Shown: piece by piece, positions 41,844 to 51,936 of the stretch | Layout: each line of letters opens with the position of its first letter | Numbering within the stretch: the stretch's first letter is position 1 | NCBI GenBank assembly: GCA_963971285.1 | Contig: OZ020248.1 | Coordinates: forward strand, 21,783,873-21,847,872 | Direction: 5' to 3' | DNA from: Astropecten irregularis | Lineage: Eukaryota; Echinodermata; Asteroidea; Paxillosida; Astropectinidae | Length of the DNA stretch: 64,000 bases | The notes under the pieces: generated by a model | Told to the model about the DNA's origin: nothing | The model's input: the letters and a program-made list of their open reading frames with translations, nothing else | Databases searched by the model: none | Program-made: the position numbers and the translations under genes

Positions 41844-43740
41844 TTATCCTGTGGCATAATATGCAGAACTGATCAAACCACGAACCATAAACACGAGAAC
41901 ATGGGAGGCAACTTCGGTGTTCTTGTTCCCTTTACATTTGAGCTCAAAGCTGGATATTTCGTTTGAAATTTCTCCCACATCGGTGAACCCAACAATTTTT
42001 CCAGACCTGACAGAGTAAACAAGACCTGCTTTTACCTTCATCTTGTCAAACAAGACACACCGTGTTTACACTTGATACCGCGAGGGCGATCAGATCCCGC
42101 GAGGGCGATCAACGCGCGATCAAAGGGCGATCAACGATAAGTGTAAACGCTCCCGCGATCAGGATCCGATCCCGGGATGAAGAGGGATCTGATCCACCTC
42201 TCGGGAAGGATCGGATCCGGTTCCGATCTCGCGTGCGGGATCAAGGTTTGAGTGTAAACGCAACGCGGGATCGGATCCTGCAATTTACAGTGACGGCATC
42301 CGGTACAAGCATGGCCAAGCGTGCGAAAACAAGTGCCGTATTTTACCAGCCACTGCAAGTATTGTTTATTGCACGATGCACAGACAGCATGGTCCAAGAT
42401 ACAAACAACATTACGCTGGTAACCAATATTGTGAGCTGCACGCACGTGTGCCTAATAAGCGATAACTGGTACTTGCAACTTTCGTTCTCCTTTTCCTGTC
42501 TTCATGATTATTTCGATCGCCGTTCCAAAGCTTAAATCCCGTCACATTGTGATTTTTTTTTTTAGGGTATACTCTCTTGCATGCTTTAGCCATTTTATTA
42601 GACGTAGTAGTTTTATAAGCCAGTGTTTTTCCGCGAGGAAATTTGTGTGGAAAACATCGACAATTTGTTTTCAAAAAACACGCCACACGGCATGTAGTCA
42701 CGGTTGCAAGATGGCGAATGGAGCGATACGCGGTCGGCTGTGGACACACGAGAGTCGACTGGACAATCTCACAGAGCTTGAAGAAAATGGGATTTGGATT
42801 TGTGAAGACCGTCTGAGAAATGTAAGACCACAGAAAAATAAACGATCGGTTTGTTTTCGCGCGAAATGAATAACCTTTGAACGCTTGCTTCCGTTGTCCA
42901 ACGCACGATCATTGCGGGATCAGGATCGAGTATAAAAGCGGCATGGATCAGATCCCTCGAGCTTGATCGCGACCGCAGGATCTGATCCTCCGTTGCGCGA
43001 TCAAGTGTAAACACGGTGCAAGACAACTACATTCCTCTCTTCCTCAGGGCAAGATGTAAGCTTGTAATCCGAGGAGATGCACTATAGGGGTGAAGCGTGT
43101 TGGGGTGTGGCAACCTCATGAACTGTGATTCCCGCAAGAAATTGTATGCTGCTGGAGATTTACTCTGCAATGCAATGCACCACCTGATTACTGCAGGGTG
43201 CCATCGCATCTGTTTTCTCTTGGCAAGCGAGTCTTTTTGTTGTTCCCAAAGAAGACGTGATGGAGAATCTTTAGGTAGGAGTTTGGACATTTCTTCATCA
43301 TCCACTAACATGGCTGTCTTCAGTGCGCTTTCATCCACTGAATCAAGCTCCACACTTTCCTTTCTTAGTATCGATGTAATCTTCTCTTCCAGCACCATGC
43401 TATTCCTTTTCAGGATGCGTCGCTCGCTCTGCAGACTGTCCACCTTCTGTCTCAGCTGTTCTGTTGTCGTATTTTTATTTGGCATGCTGCTTGATGAAGA
43501 GACAACTTTCTCAACCTTGAACTTTAATCGCGTGAGCATACCGGCCAAACCACTTCGGTGGATCTTGCACATAACACGTAACATCTCCCTGAAGCCTCCA
43601 CAAAACAGGGAATGTACACCGATTCTAGAAAAACCAAAGCGCAAAAGAAATACCTCCTGTTTGTGATGGTCATCCTCGCTCCATCTCAGAAACTCTGCAT
43701 CCATGAATGCCTTCTCTCTGTTATTGCCGCTTCTTATCAT
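41844..43740 (-). pseudogene. P-element/THAP9-like transposase, copy 3, split by an insertion
   Basis: From 43740: a 237-codon frame with a helical middle (TTEQLRQKVDSLQSERRILK, a leucine-zipper-like coiled coil), then MRWHPAVIRWCIALQSKSPA, AYNFLRESQFMRLPHPNTLH. The catalytic block resumes at 42053 beyond a 961-bp insertion: FDKMKVKAGLVYSVRSGKIV, GFTDVG, VASHVLVFMVRGL. Removing the insertion and one copy of its target duplication brings NVVVLF next to DKMKVK in one frame. One frameshift lies near 43060. The THAP finger and the later catalytic residues are missing. Best preserved in its coiled-coil part. Confidence 0.82.
42058..43018. mobile_element. 961-bp GATC-dense non-autonomous DNA transposon
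   Basis: Perfect 19-bp terminal inverted repeats CACCGTGTTTACACTTGAT, flanked by a 7-bp duplication CAAGACA (42051-42057, 43019-43025). The subterminal 240 bp on the left hold a dense run of GATC sites in GCGATC/GGATC context and repeated AGTGTAAACGC words; the right end has a shorter version. The G+C-rich ends contrast with the A+T-rich surroundings. The core contains a short plus frame from 42711 (MANGAIRGRLWTHESRLDNL) that may be captured host sequence. Superfamily not certain: 7-bp duplications fit few types. Confidence 0.9.
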
Positions 43741-43889
43741 TTTTTCAATCAGAGGTTTTATACTCTTCTCTCTTGATGACTCTACATGGAAGAAAACACG
43801 GAATCAAACAGATTTTTTACAAGCAGAATCTTTATACAGATTAAAAACAACTAATTAAGAAAAAGGCATCATTATCAAAAGGGTCATTA

Positions 43890-44890
43890 TCTTGCATGAA
43901 CCGGTGTCCATCTGGATAATGCCTGTTCACAAATGGTTTCAACCCCTCCTCGAGTATTCTGTCGGTATACAAATTTCACTCCATAATCCAGTCGAAAACG
44001 AGGAGCTTTGAGACGCCATGAGATGCCTCCCCAAACATGAACTTTGGTTGGGTGTTGTGCCCGCGGCTTTAGTTTTCTTCAACCTTTATCGGTAATCTTA
44101 CGAAATGTTGTCCTCGTGTGGCGGTCCATCTGTACAGAGAATTCATCGCTAAACACAATATCTTTGAAATGTTTGTTTGTATCTAAGCATCTTTTTGCGT
44201 ACTCAAAGCGGGCAAGTTGATTCTCCAGGCGAATCAGTTGGCAGTATTTTGCCCCAGTCTTTACCCATCTAAGGCGCCTTCTCCACCTCTTAATTGTGCT
44301 AAGGGAAACACTTTCCTTGTGTACACCACGGAGATCAGTTGCCGTTGATTCATCATCATCATGAAGTGTTTTCTCGATGATCCGTAGATGACGGCAATTC
44401 ATACGTGGCCGCCATCCTGATTGCCGTCTGTCCGCAAGAGTACCTATTTCCTCAAAACGCTGAATCACTCGACGGACCCCACTTATAGAATGCACATGGC
44501 CCTCTCTCCCAAGTTTTAGAAATATCTGTCTGCACGTCAACCCACACTTTGCCAAATATAAAATCTTGCCACAAACTAATGGTAAGATAGTTACAGGTAC
44601 TTCTGCTGGGCTTGTATGGGGGGCATACTGTCTGACCTTCTCCCGATCTACTGCAATGTGATGGTTGTCCCTGGTAGCGTGAGTTCGGATCAAATCGGTC
44701 TTAAAGTTATCCGTTCCTTTGTAGAAGACATTTTGCCTCTTGCCGTTGCCCGTGATATTGCCAGCTCGACATAACTTGCAGAACATAAGTCCAAGCTTTC
44801 CGATATAGGAAAGCCATTTAAATTCTGACTCCCATTCCTTCCGGTAGGATCTTTGCCGTTTTGTTTGATCGTATTCTCGGTCATGATCTG
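43890..44890 (-). pseudogene. Zinc-finger/hAT N-terminus fused to Tc1/mariner transposase
   Basis: The acceptor GATTGTGCAG opens at about 44888: SYRKEWESEFKWLSYIGKLG, MFCKLCRAGN, YKGTDNFKTDLIRTHATRDN. This is the zinc-finger start of ZMYM/DUF4371-type hAT proteins. Without a break the frame becomes Tc1/mariner: AKCGLTCRQIFLKLGREGHV (helix-turn-helix), RQSGWRPRMN (GRPR-like), then HFKDIVFSDEFSVQMDRHTR with the first catalytic Asp. After a TGA (GStopRKLKPRAQHP) come VHVWGGIS, a frameshift, and RILEEGLKPF..DGHRFMQDNDP with the second Asp, where it ends. The third acidic residue is missing. The two halves come from unrelated superfamilies. Confidence 0.78.
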
Positions 44891-44999
44891 CACAATCAAG
44901 CTTATTAGTAGATTTCCCAGCCCCAGGATCAGAAACAGTGGGGGAAAATTGCCAAATAACTTCAAACTCGGTGTACTAATCTCGAACCAACTTTCTCTG

Positions 45000-45845
45000 A
45001 ATTCAAAATTCAACTAAATTTTTCAGTAAATTAACGTTACTTCTTCCACGAGCTAAGTGCCAGATGAACTCGTACAAACGACTGCTATGGTTACAAAACT
45101 TTATAAAATCTGCCACACTAACAAAAAAACTCCCTTGCATGCATAGAGCAAGCTTGCACGTGATTAACTGTTTAAACCATAGAGTAATTGTTTATAAAAT
45201 ACGAACGCAACTTCCTTGACGTACTACACTGGCGCAAAGGGAAACAGAGATGAGAACAGTAATGCTGACTTCTTTGGGTTTTATTTTGGCTTTGTGCGTA
45301 CAAGTAGATTTTTTTTTAAAGTGCTCGGACAAAATGTAATTAATTTCATTCTGCCTTTACCAGCTTATAATCTGCCATAAGATCAAAGCAACAAGATATG
45401 GTTGTAACATTCAGGGAAAAAAAATTCCCCACAAGTTGTCAACAAGTTCATGCACTTCAATATTACCACACACAGTAAACTTTACGCCCACACACATAAT
45501 TATGTGCTATCATAACAAACAAACTTTATACATCTTATCCACACAACTTATCTCTCGAGTGGCTTCTGTGTTAGTCCGGGAGCTGGGTGAGGTTTATTTA
45601 ACATGGAAGGTACAAAAGGTTTGAGGTGCTGGGGTGTAATACTACCCAGCCCATACACAGAACAGCCATTCTTACGTTGCGCAGGTGGTGGGTGTGGCAA
45701 GGGGCCACACCCAAAAACCCCCCCAAATTGGATTTAATTATCATGAACAAGGACTGTCAAAGAAATTTGACATATAGCCCTGACAGCCACTGATCATCAC
45801 GTCTTTTCTCTCACAGCTTAGCAAAGTCTCCATTGTTACAAAGAA
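45000..45845. other. No gene seen
   Basis: A+T-rich; a short C/A-rich patch near 45700-45725. No coding motif. Confidence 0.4.
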
Positions 45846-45851
45846 AATATC

Positions 45852-45987
45852 TGTCCTTCCTTCTTGTCGATGAAAAGAAATGATTATCTTTGGTATAATC
45901 AGCAGACTGTTGAGTGTTTTTTCTCCCAAACGATTCCGGCCCTCAGTATTCAATCTCTTCATGGTGGAAAATCCATGCTCACAGTCT
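45852..45987 (-). pseudogene. hAT dimerisation-domain exon
   Basis: The acceptor GAACAATTCCAG opens DCEHGFSTMKRLNTEGRNRL, then GEKTLNSLLIIPK. ZMYM/DUF4371-type hAT proteins read CERGFSxMNRIKTxxRNRLxxxTLNxLLxI here. Open to the end of the block, then divergent. It lies 5' of the zinc-finger/Tc1 chimera on the same strand, in the wrong order to be one hAT gene. Confidence 0.7.
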
Positions 45988-46289
45988 GGAATTGTTCAAG
46001 AAAGTACAAGATAATCATTATCATTGGAATTACACGTGGACTGTTGAGAACACAGTGTCATTAGTGTGTATGGAATATATTGCTTTTGAATTTCAATATC
46101 CTCTTCATACAATACTGGTTATGCACATTACAATTTGTGAAAAGAAACTGCCATACATTCTTAAGTGTACGATGCAACCAAATAGGGTTCACTAACTTTT
46201 ATTTATTGTATCATCCGGTTCTTGTAATAACTACATTGATGTATGTAAAATCAATTTATAGTCCAAGACATAATAAGTCCAGAGTTCAA

Positions 46290-46456
46290 TGAGTGTTCAA
46301 GGAGATGTCGTCCTTAGTTAAAATATTATCTTGGAGGATAGAGACCAAACTCCTGGCATAAAGGTGTATGTTCAGTGACTCCTCTTCAGAACACGTGGGG
46401 ACACTCGAGACCTTTGTAGCCAAAGACGACTGGGACTGCTGGTTTAGACACCGGCG
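46290..46456 (-). CDS. 3' part of a coding-like exon split by the hAT element
   Basis: After the element the minus frame reads RRCLNQQSQSSLATKVSSVP, then EEESLNIHLYARSLVSILQD, and stops. Joined across the duplication, the sequence before the element (HCCRQCHIQPSPK, 48150-48230) continues in the same frame. No family recognised. Confidence 0.4.
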
Positions 46457-46464
46457 CTTAGGGG

Positions 46465-48142
46465 CAGAGTTGTTGACTCGAGTCGGTGACTTGGACTCGA
46501 GTCCGACTCGAGTCACTGATTTTAGTGACTTGCGACTTGACTTGACTTGAGCCAAAATGACTTGCGACTTGACTTGACTTGAACCAAAATGACTTGAGAC
46601 TTGACTTGACTTGAGCCAAAATGACTTGACTATTAAAAAAATGACTTGCAAGTCAACATTAAACCATCGTGTATTTTAAATGATTTGCCTCCCGAAAGAA
46701 GAACAGTTTACTTTTCCTGACATAAAGCACTGAAACAATGTTCTGTAGCGTAAAACTTACACAGCACGTATACGGGCGACAGAGCTCACACAACGGTCGA
46801 CATATCTCGATCGCACGGTGCCTACACAGCGACCACACGCGGTATACGGTGTGCTGTGAAGAACGATGGGCCTGTTGTGCTCGGAATTATTAGACTTGCC
46901 TCAGCCTTCGGATTACTTTAACTACCGGGGTATTTTAAGTACGCATGACGTCGTAATGATTTGCTCAATAGTTCAGCTCACGTGCGTGTGTAGCCTAGCG
47001 CTGGCCGTGTACATACACACGAGAGTCGGGTAATGTTAATTACCGATGGACGAGCTTTTCGCGTAAAGGTTCCCATGATATCGACTGATACAAGTTTACT
47101 ATGTCTGGTTCTTGACTACTCTTGAGTCTCGTCTCTAGTTAACTATTATGTGATTCCGTAACCAGACTTCCATTGCATCCACGATACGTTTTGTGCCATG
47201 TGTGTAGGGAACACGAAGCAAATGTTTCTGCTGGTCGTAGAGGACATTAATTTCCGACATTAGGACCTATTTTTTTGTTTCGCTGGGTAAGGAAATCTTC
47301 CATAACCCACAGTGAATGTTCATTTTGCTTGTGCTTATAACTCGCAAATGGCAGGATCATATGATTTTGGATTATTAAAATGGAACGACAGGAACGCACT
47401 TCGTAACAAGTTTTTCACCACTAGCATGGAGGAAGGAAAAGCTAACGTCAGCTATCGATTAACGTTAGTTTTAACATCATTTTTCCCTGAAGTTGAGGTG
47501 TTTCAATATATTATTCTTTATCTAAAATTTAATTCGCGATCACTTTGAGATGTGAATTTTTGCTATGATTTTTTAATGTTTTATATATATGAATTTTTTG
47601 ACGATCGAAAAACGAGTTTTCAGCCGTGTTGTGTTTATGGGTTCTTTAACTAGGCCTACCAGTAAAATGGAACAGACTCGCCGTGCCGTGTCAACTTCAA
47701 CTGTCGTGGCATGGCGGCTGTCATTTTACTCATACGCTCCATGCCCAACTCTTGTAACATGAAGCTGGTGTCTATTTAGTAAACACACAGTTATATACAA
47801 CAGGCCGATCTTTAAAAGCTCTTTATTCTTGTTTCATATGCACCCTCTAATGTGTTAGATGTCCCTTCTTTTATTCAACGGCCATCTATTAAATAAACGG
47901 TTTACCCATCTGCAGCAAAGACTGTGCCGAGTAGTTTATTTTGGGGCAAAATATTTTATGGTTGACTTGTTGACTTGACTTGACTTGCGACGAAATGACT
48001 TGTGACTTGACTTGACTTGCGACGAAATGACTTGCGACTTGACTTGACTTGCGACGAAATGACTTGTGACTTGACTTGACTTGAGACAGAATGACTTGCG
48101 ACTTGACTTGACTTGAGAAAAAATGACTTGGTTACAACTCTG
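46465..48142. mobile_element. hAT-type non-autonomous element (1,678 bp) with GACTTG arms
   Basis: Flanked by a perfect 8-bp duplication CTTAGGGG (46457-46464, 48143-48150). Ends CAGAGTTGT in inverted orientation, a hAT-like terminus. Inside each end is an array of GACTTGACTTG words joined by GAGCCAAAAT or GCGACGAAAT (left 46485-46645, right 47965-48130). On the plus strand both arrays read the same way, so they are direct, not inverted. No transposase is recognisable in the core. Amino-acid frames in the arms (SSQVKSQV type) are repeat artefacts. It splits minus-strand coding-like sequence. Confidence 0.9.
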
Positions 48143-48149
48143 CTTAGGG

Positions 48150-48872
48150 GAAGGTTGGATATGGCATTGCCGGCAGCAATGGGGTCGTAATCGGCCGTGA
48201 TGCCGTTGGCCGGTCCGTTGGCTTGGCATCCGTCAAGGTGGGCCAAGTCATGCTGGGATTTCTGGCTGTAAGCACAGTACTGGTTGGAGGTATGATAGTA
48301 GGGACTGGTTGTGCGAAATCTGGTATCAGCGGGGAAAGCAGCGATGGGACCACATCTACAGTATATCAAAACTTCAGGTGACCTCCTGGGAGCATGGTGA
48401 CAGGATGGATACCCTGTCATCACTGGCAGCAGCCTCATCCCTCATCCTGCAGCAGAGTATGCTCGCCAGCTACAGGAGAGATGGGATCATACCCGTTATC
48501 ACATTAGGTCGGGGCAATCATGGTCGGGGGCTCAAGCTCATCGGTTGTCAGCTTTTGCATCATCATGAGCCGATGGTGATGGACAGTGCTTATGAGTTCA
48601 CCCTTAGCCAATGCCTTGGCCATCCAGTGGTGAGCAAATGGAACGGCATTGTATCGGGCCTCCCCACTTCCTTTGGCATACTGGAACTGTTCCTGATGTT
48701 TCATTGTCTGCATGTGGGTTCCCAGTAGTGCTTGAGTGTAATATCCCTTCTTGCAGTATGTGCAGACATAGGGGCTAACCTGCCATGGCCAGTGCTGGAA
48801 CATGTGTCGAAACAGTCCGTGTTTGTCCTGAAAGGGAACACAACATCCATCCCAATCGCAATGATGTATCAT
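48150..48872 (-). CDS. C2H2 zinc-finger protein, N-terminal part
   Basis: From an ATG at 48872: finger one is C-x4-C-x12-H-x3-H (HCDWDGCCVPFQDKHGLFRH and MFQH). Finger two is C-x2-C-x12-H-x5-H (CTYCKKGYYTQALLGTH and MQTMKH). Then comes YAKGSGEARYNAVPFAHHWM to about 48504. Beyond a stop, other frames remain protein-like to 48150 (FPADTRFRTTSPYYHTSNQY), where the hAT element interrupts. Nucleic-acid binding is likely. It could be a TE-encoded zinc-finger protein or a host gene; frames suggest at least one lesion. Confidence 0.5.
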
Positions 48873-48899
48873 GGTGCTTAGCTACAAAAGCCGTAGCGT

Positions 48900-49275
48900 T
48901 GAGGTGAAGGTTGGAGCCGAGTAGTGGGAGATGTTCACAGGATGAAAGCAAAAACGGGAATCGGGTTCATGAGTCCAGTCCTGCCCACTAGAGGTACATA
49001 CAGCATTCTCCCAATCATTAGCACATTACAAACAAGGAGAGAAGAGATTGTACCAATTAGCAAGTTGTGTTTAACAGGTTGTGTGTTCTCTGCATGGGAC
49101 ATTAGTCTTGTTCAAGACGGTATTTTTCACACTTATTATACCCGAAAGCATGTTGATTGATCCAAACCAGGTACGTTTTTTACTAGCCCACCGGGCAACC
49201 AAGGAAGTGAGTTCTAGCTAGCCCGGAGCGGTTTTTGCTAGACATTGTCCACCGGGCTGGTACTATTTCAAGCCC
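48900..49275. repeat. MITE-like remnant near 49160-49275
   Basis: The sequence around 49174-49275 carries CCACCGGGC words and ends ATTTCAAGCCCTG (inverse CAGGGCTTGAAAT), a common hAT-MITE terminus. The other terminus was not located. 48900-49160 has no recognised gene. Confidence 0.4.
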
Positions 49276-49279
49276 TGCT

Positions 49280-49600
49280 AAAGGGGGGCTGTTCGCAGGT
49301 CGGTGTCAAAGAAATTCATCAAGAACATCTGCTTCCTTCCACAACCAAATGTAGAATTGTGCTTCTTACAGTCCTTGTAACTCCCCTTCAGCCTGCGTAT
49401 TTTTGTTCTTAATTTGACCAAGGGTTCGAGTGTACCCCATTGCGGCAAGTCGCTTGGTGATAATACCATATACTGGTTTGTTTTTACCGTTAGTACACTG
49501 TACCTCCTTAAATATCTCGTCCTCTCTCTATATCTCCATAAACGCTGCTTGTACCGATGGAAATGTAGTTCTACTAGTCTGTGGTACGATGTGGGGCATG
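49280..49600 (-). pseudogene. Myb/SANT-like DNA-binding domain
   Basis: One frame gives EDEIFKEVQCTNGKNKPVYG, then IITKRLAAMGYTRTLGQIK. The neighbouring frame continues KIRRLKGSYKDCKKHNSTFG and a shifted FFDTDL. These are helices two and three and the end of a Myb/SANT-like domain (I..RL...GY.RT..Q...K...LK..YK...+.N). At least two frameshifts. Confidence 0.62.
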
Positions 49601-49659
49601 GTGAAATTACTTACATAAATCTCTTCACCTCATCTCGTTTGAGCCGGTGCTCAGTTTCA

Positions 49660-49900
49660 CCCCCTTGTACATCTTGCCAAAAAGGGACGACATCTTTGAT
49701 GTTTTTGCAGGTGGGCCTTTGTTGTAGCTGATGCGGTGAGCTCTTCAGCAGGGGCTTCTTCTTCCGCAATTACAATCATCTCCTGTGTCACTGTGTCATG
49801 GATGTCATCAATGTCCGTATCACTTAAAAACAGCAGTGTTTTGAAGCGGGGATCAAAAAAGCTGCATCATTTCAGCATTTCGACAACGTACCCAAGAAGC
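49660..49900 (-). pseudogene. hAT (ZBED-type) transposase segment
   Basis: CSFFDPRFKTLLFLSDTDID, followed by an acidic stretch VIAEEEAPAEEL, matches the ASxLDPRFK.L.FLS block before the dimerisation domain of ZBED-like hAT transposases. The final domain is absent; instead the Myb/SANT relic follows. Confidence 0.6.
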
Positions 49901-49984
49901 AATTTGGATTTGAGGACTTCGAAGATGGTCAGGCTGCCATCTTCAGGACTGCCCCAATACTGGGTGATAAGGCAATAAGGCAAT

Positions 49985-50444
49985 TCCCGTATACAATGTA
50001 CACACTCCAACCAACTGTGGCAAATTTATATGAGCCTCCAGGTTGAACATGGTTTTTGCCTCATTTAGGACGCTCTCGCATAGCTTCGTCGGCAGCAGTT
50101 TTCATTTGTTTTACCACTACCGGTACTCCTTTATAGAAAGACATCTGACATTCCCCATACGCGCCAGACCCAATGATTTTACCTGGTGGAATAAGGTCTC
50201 TAGTCAGCATCATAGAAGGTGGAAAACCTCCGGTATAATGTTTGATCACAGTTGGTCTTGTATCTGCATCTTTTCTTGCCCGCTCTAGCTGTTGCTCTAA
50301 AGCGGCAACTCTTTCCCGAAGCACCACAACTTCAGCGGGCGTGACGTGAACTCCTCGGAGGATGTTGTCCACACCATTAAGTAATGGTGGGGTGTCTGCA
50401 CGGTTCTTGCCCCAACTGCTTGGCACAAATATTTTGTCGGACAT
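49985..50444 (-). pseudogene. Coiled-coil plus protein-kinase N-lobe
   Basis: Starts at an ATG at 50444 (MSDKIFVPSSWGKNRADTPP). Residues 35-60 form a coiled coil (VVLRERVAALEQQLERARKD). The kinase domain follows: LIPPGKIIGSGAYGECQM (glycine loop GxGxYG), KGVPVVVKQMK (ATP-binding Lys). A one-base shift near 50068 leads to ESVLNEAKTMFNLEAHINLP (helix C with its Glu) and QLVGVC. No C-lobe follows; a hAT segment begins within 100 bases. Same kinase type as the C-lobe at 6.7-7.1 kb, as judged by style only. Substrates unknown. Confidence 0.68.
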
Positions 50445-50449
50445 GATAC

Positions 50450-50930
50450 CCTCTAATCCTTCCTCGTCATTGGGCGCTCTAAGCTCAATTCCATAATAAA
50501 CCCATTGCCGACAGGGGTTTCCTTTTGATGGGCCAGGCTTCCCGCGTTTGAGACTCTTCCCAAAACATTTTCTGAGAAGTTAATTTCTTCCACGCAAACT
50601 GAAAGTAGGAATAACTTCCTCTATCTTAGCATGAGCCATTTTTACTGGAACTTTGGCCATAGCACTTTCTTTAAACAACCTGAAAATATGACTATCAGCC
50701 ATATCCATGATGTTCCATGATGTCGATTGTGATAGTTATGTTCTATGCTTTTTTAAACCCTATTCCAACAAGATGGGGGCATATTACCCCAAGAAATATT
50801 TAACAAAATTAGTATCTCAACCCCCTTGCCACTTGTTAGACCATAGAGTAAGGAATTCTGTTGTATTTTAGGTAATATTTTGGGTTCTTCTAACACTCGC
50901 TTCTGCTATGTCTTATTAGGGGTCGAAAAT
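50450..50930. other. No firm gene
   Basis: A short minus frame near 50700-50580 (MAKVPVKMAHAKIEEVIPTF) looks protein-like but is not recognised. Confidence 0.3.
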
Positions 50931-51520
50931 TGGGCGATATTGCTGAGAGATGGCAGAGCTCCTCCTGTAATCATTCATGTGATCAATGTCTTCATGTGAC
51001 ATCGTAATGCCATCCAGTGATCAATGTCTTCATATGACATCGTAATGCCATCCAGTGATCAATGTCTTCATGTGACATCGTAATGCCATCCAGTGATCAA
51101 TGTCTTCATGTGACATCGTAATGCCATCTAGTGATCAATGTCTTCATGTGACATTGTAATGCCATCCAGTCTTCTGGCTGTGGTAGGAAGGTTGACAGGG
51201 GTATCTCTTCAGCTCTACGAAGTGGCTGATCCTAGTCCATCACACCTCCTTCCAAATCAACCCTGTTGACCGCTGCAAACGCCAAGGCCCACATCAACAT
51301 CCGGTTTGACCTCTCTGAAGACTGATGTCTTCGATGAACCCCCTTCTGGACGTTATCCCACGTAATTGTAAACCCAGATTTGCAAATAATAGTATTGAAG
51401 TTTCTCCCATGCATGCGGACATTGTTGGCACACTTAACACAACGTTGAGATTTTCATAAACACAAGAGATCCATACCTTTGTATTGAGATTGTGAAGTGT
51501 CACATTGGGCCTCATCTTCT
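50930..51520 (-). pseudogene. DUF6589-associated TE protein, copy with 38-bp repeats
   Basis: From about 51515: LSVPTMSACMGETSILLF, then GFTITWDNVQKGVHRRHQSS, ERSNRMLMWALAFAAVNRVD, LEGGVMD. Closely related to 56729-57165. In the region matching PEDWMALRCHMKTLI the DNA is expanded into five 38-bp tandem units (50980-51169), which destroys the frame since 38 is not a multiple of 3. Family role unknown. Confidence 0.5.
50980..51169. repeat. 38-bp tandem repeat, five copies
   Basis: The unit begins TGATCAATGTCTTCATGTGA and is nearly perfect; the copies start at 50980, 51018, 51056, 51094 and 51132. The related locus near 56773-56812 has a single copy, so the expansion happened here. Confidence 0.97.
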
Positions 51521-51529
51521 GCTACAGTT

Positions 51530-51930
51530 TCTTCAGTGATGGAGTGCGCTTCGTCGCTGTCATCTGAGTTGCTGTCATCATCATCGGGGGTCAGTGTCGC
51601 TTTCATCTTAATAACGTTCAGCAATCTATTCTCCCTATGTCATCATAGAATGGTCGAGTGTTCCTTCAGGGGTGAGGCCGTACACCTTAGTCTCGTCATT
51701 TTAAATGACTGCCTATATTTTTCAAAAGAAATTATATTTTTTGACAGTACGAATAATTAATTGGAGGCAGAGTCGAGTGATTGTTTAATGCATTGAAATC
51801 CTGGTTGTTTGTTGTATTGCCTGGTATGAAATAATGATGTTATTTGTTTATGTTAATACAACGTACAGACCAAACAGTTAGTTTCAACTTCGGGTGAATC
51901 TTATCATAACATTTTCACTTCCCCTAGTGG
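51530..51930. other. No gene recognised
   Basis: Spacer between the DUF6589-like and Kolobok-like relics. Confidence 0.4.
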
Positions 51931-51936
51931 AAAAAT

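Noticed and set aside
42062-42535. Plus-strand 157-codon frame starting in the GATC-dense end
   Set aside because: Covers a transposon terminus with repeated words; coding is unlikely.
43097-43666. Plus-strand 189-codon frame
   Set aside because: Antisense shadow of the P-like transposase.
47936-48438. Frame rich in SSQVKSQV
   Set aside because: The repetitive part is the GACTTG array of the hAT element; only the upstream part could be coding.
50980-51169. CRISPR-like array (also 10018-10302 and 56472-56717)
   Set aside because: Units are contiguous tandem repeats with no unique spacers, in eukaryotic DNA.
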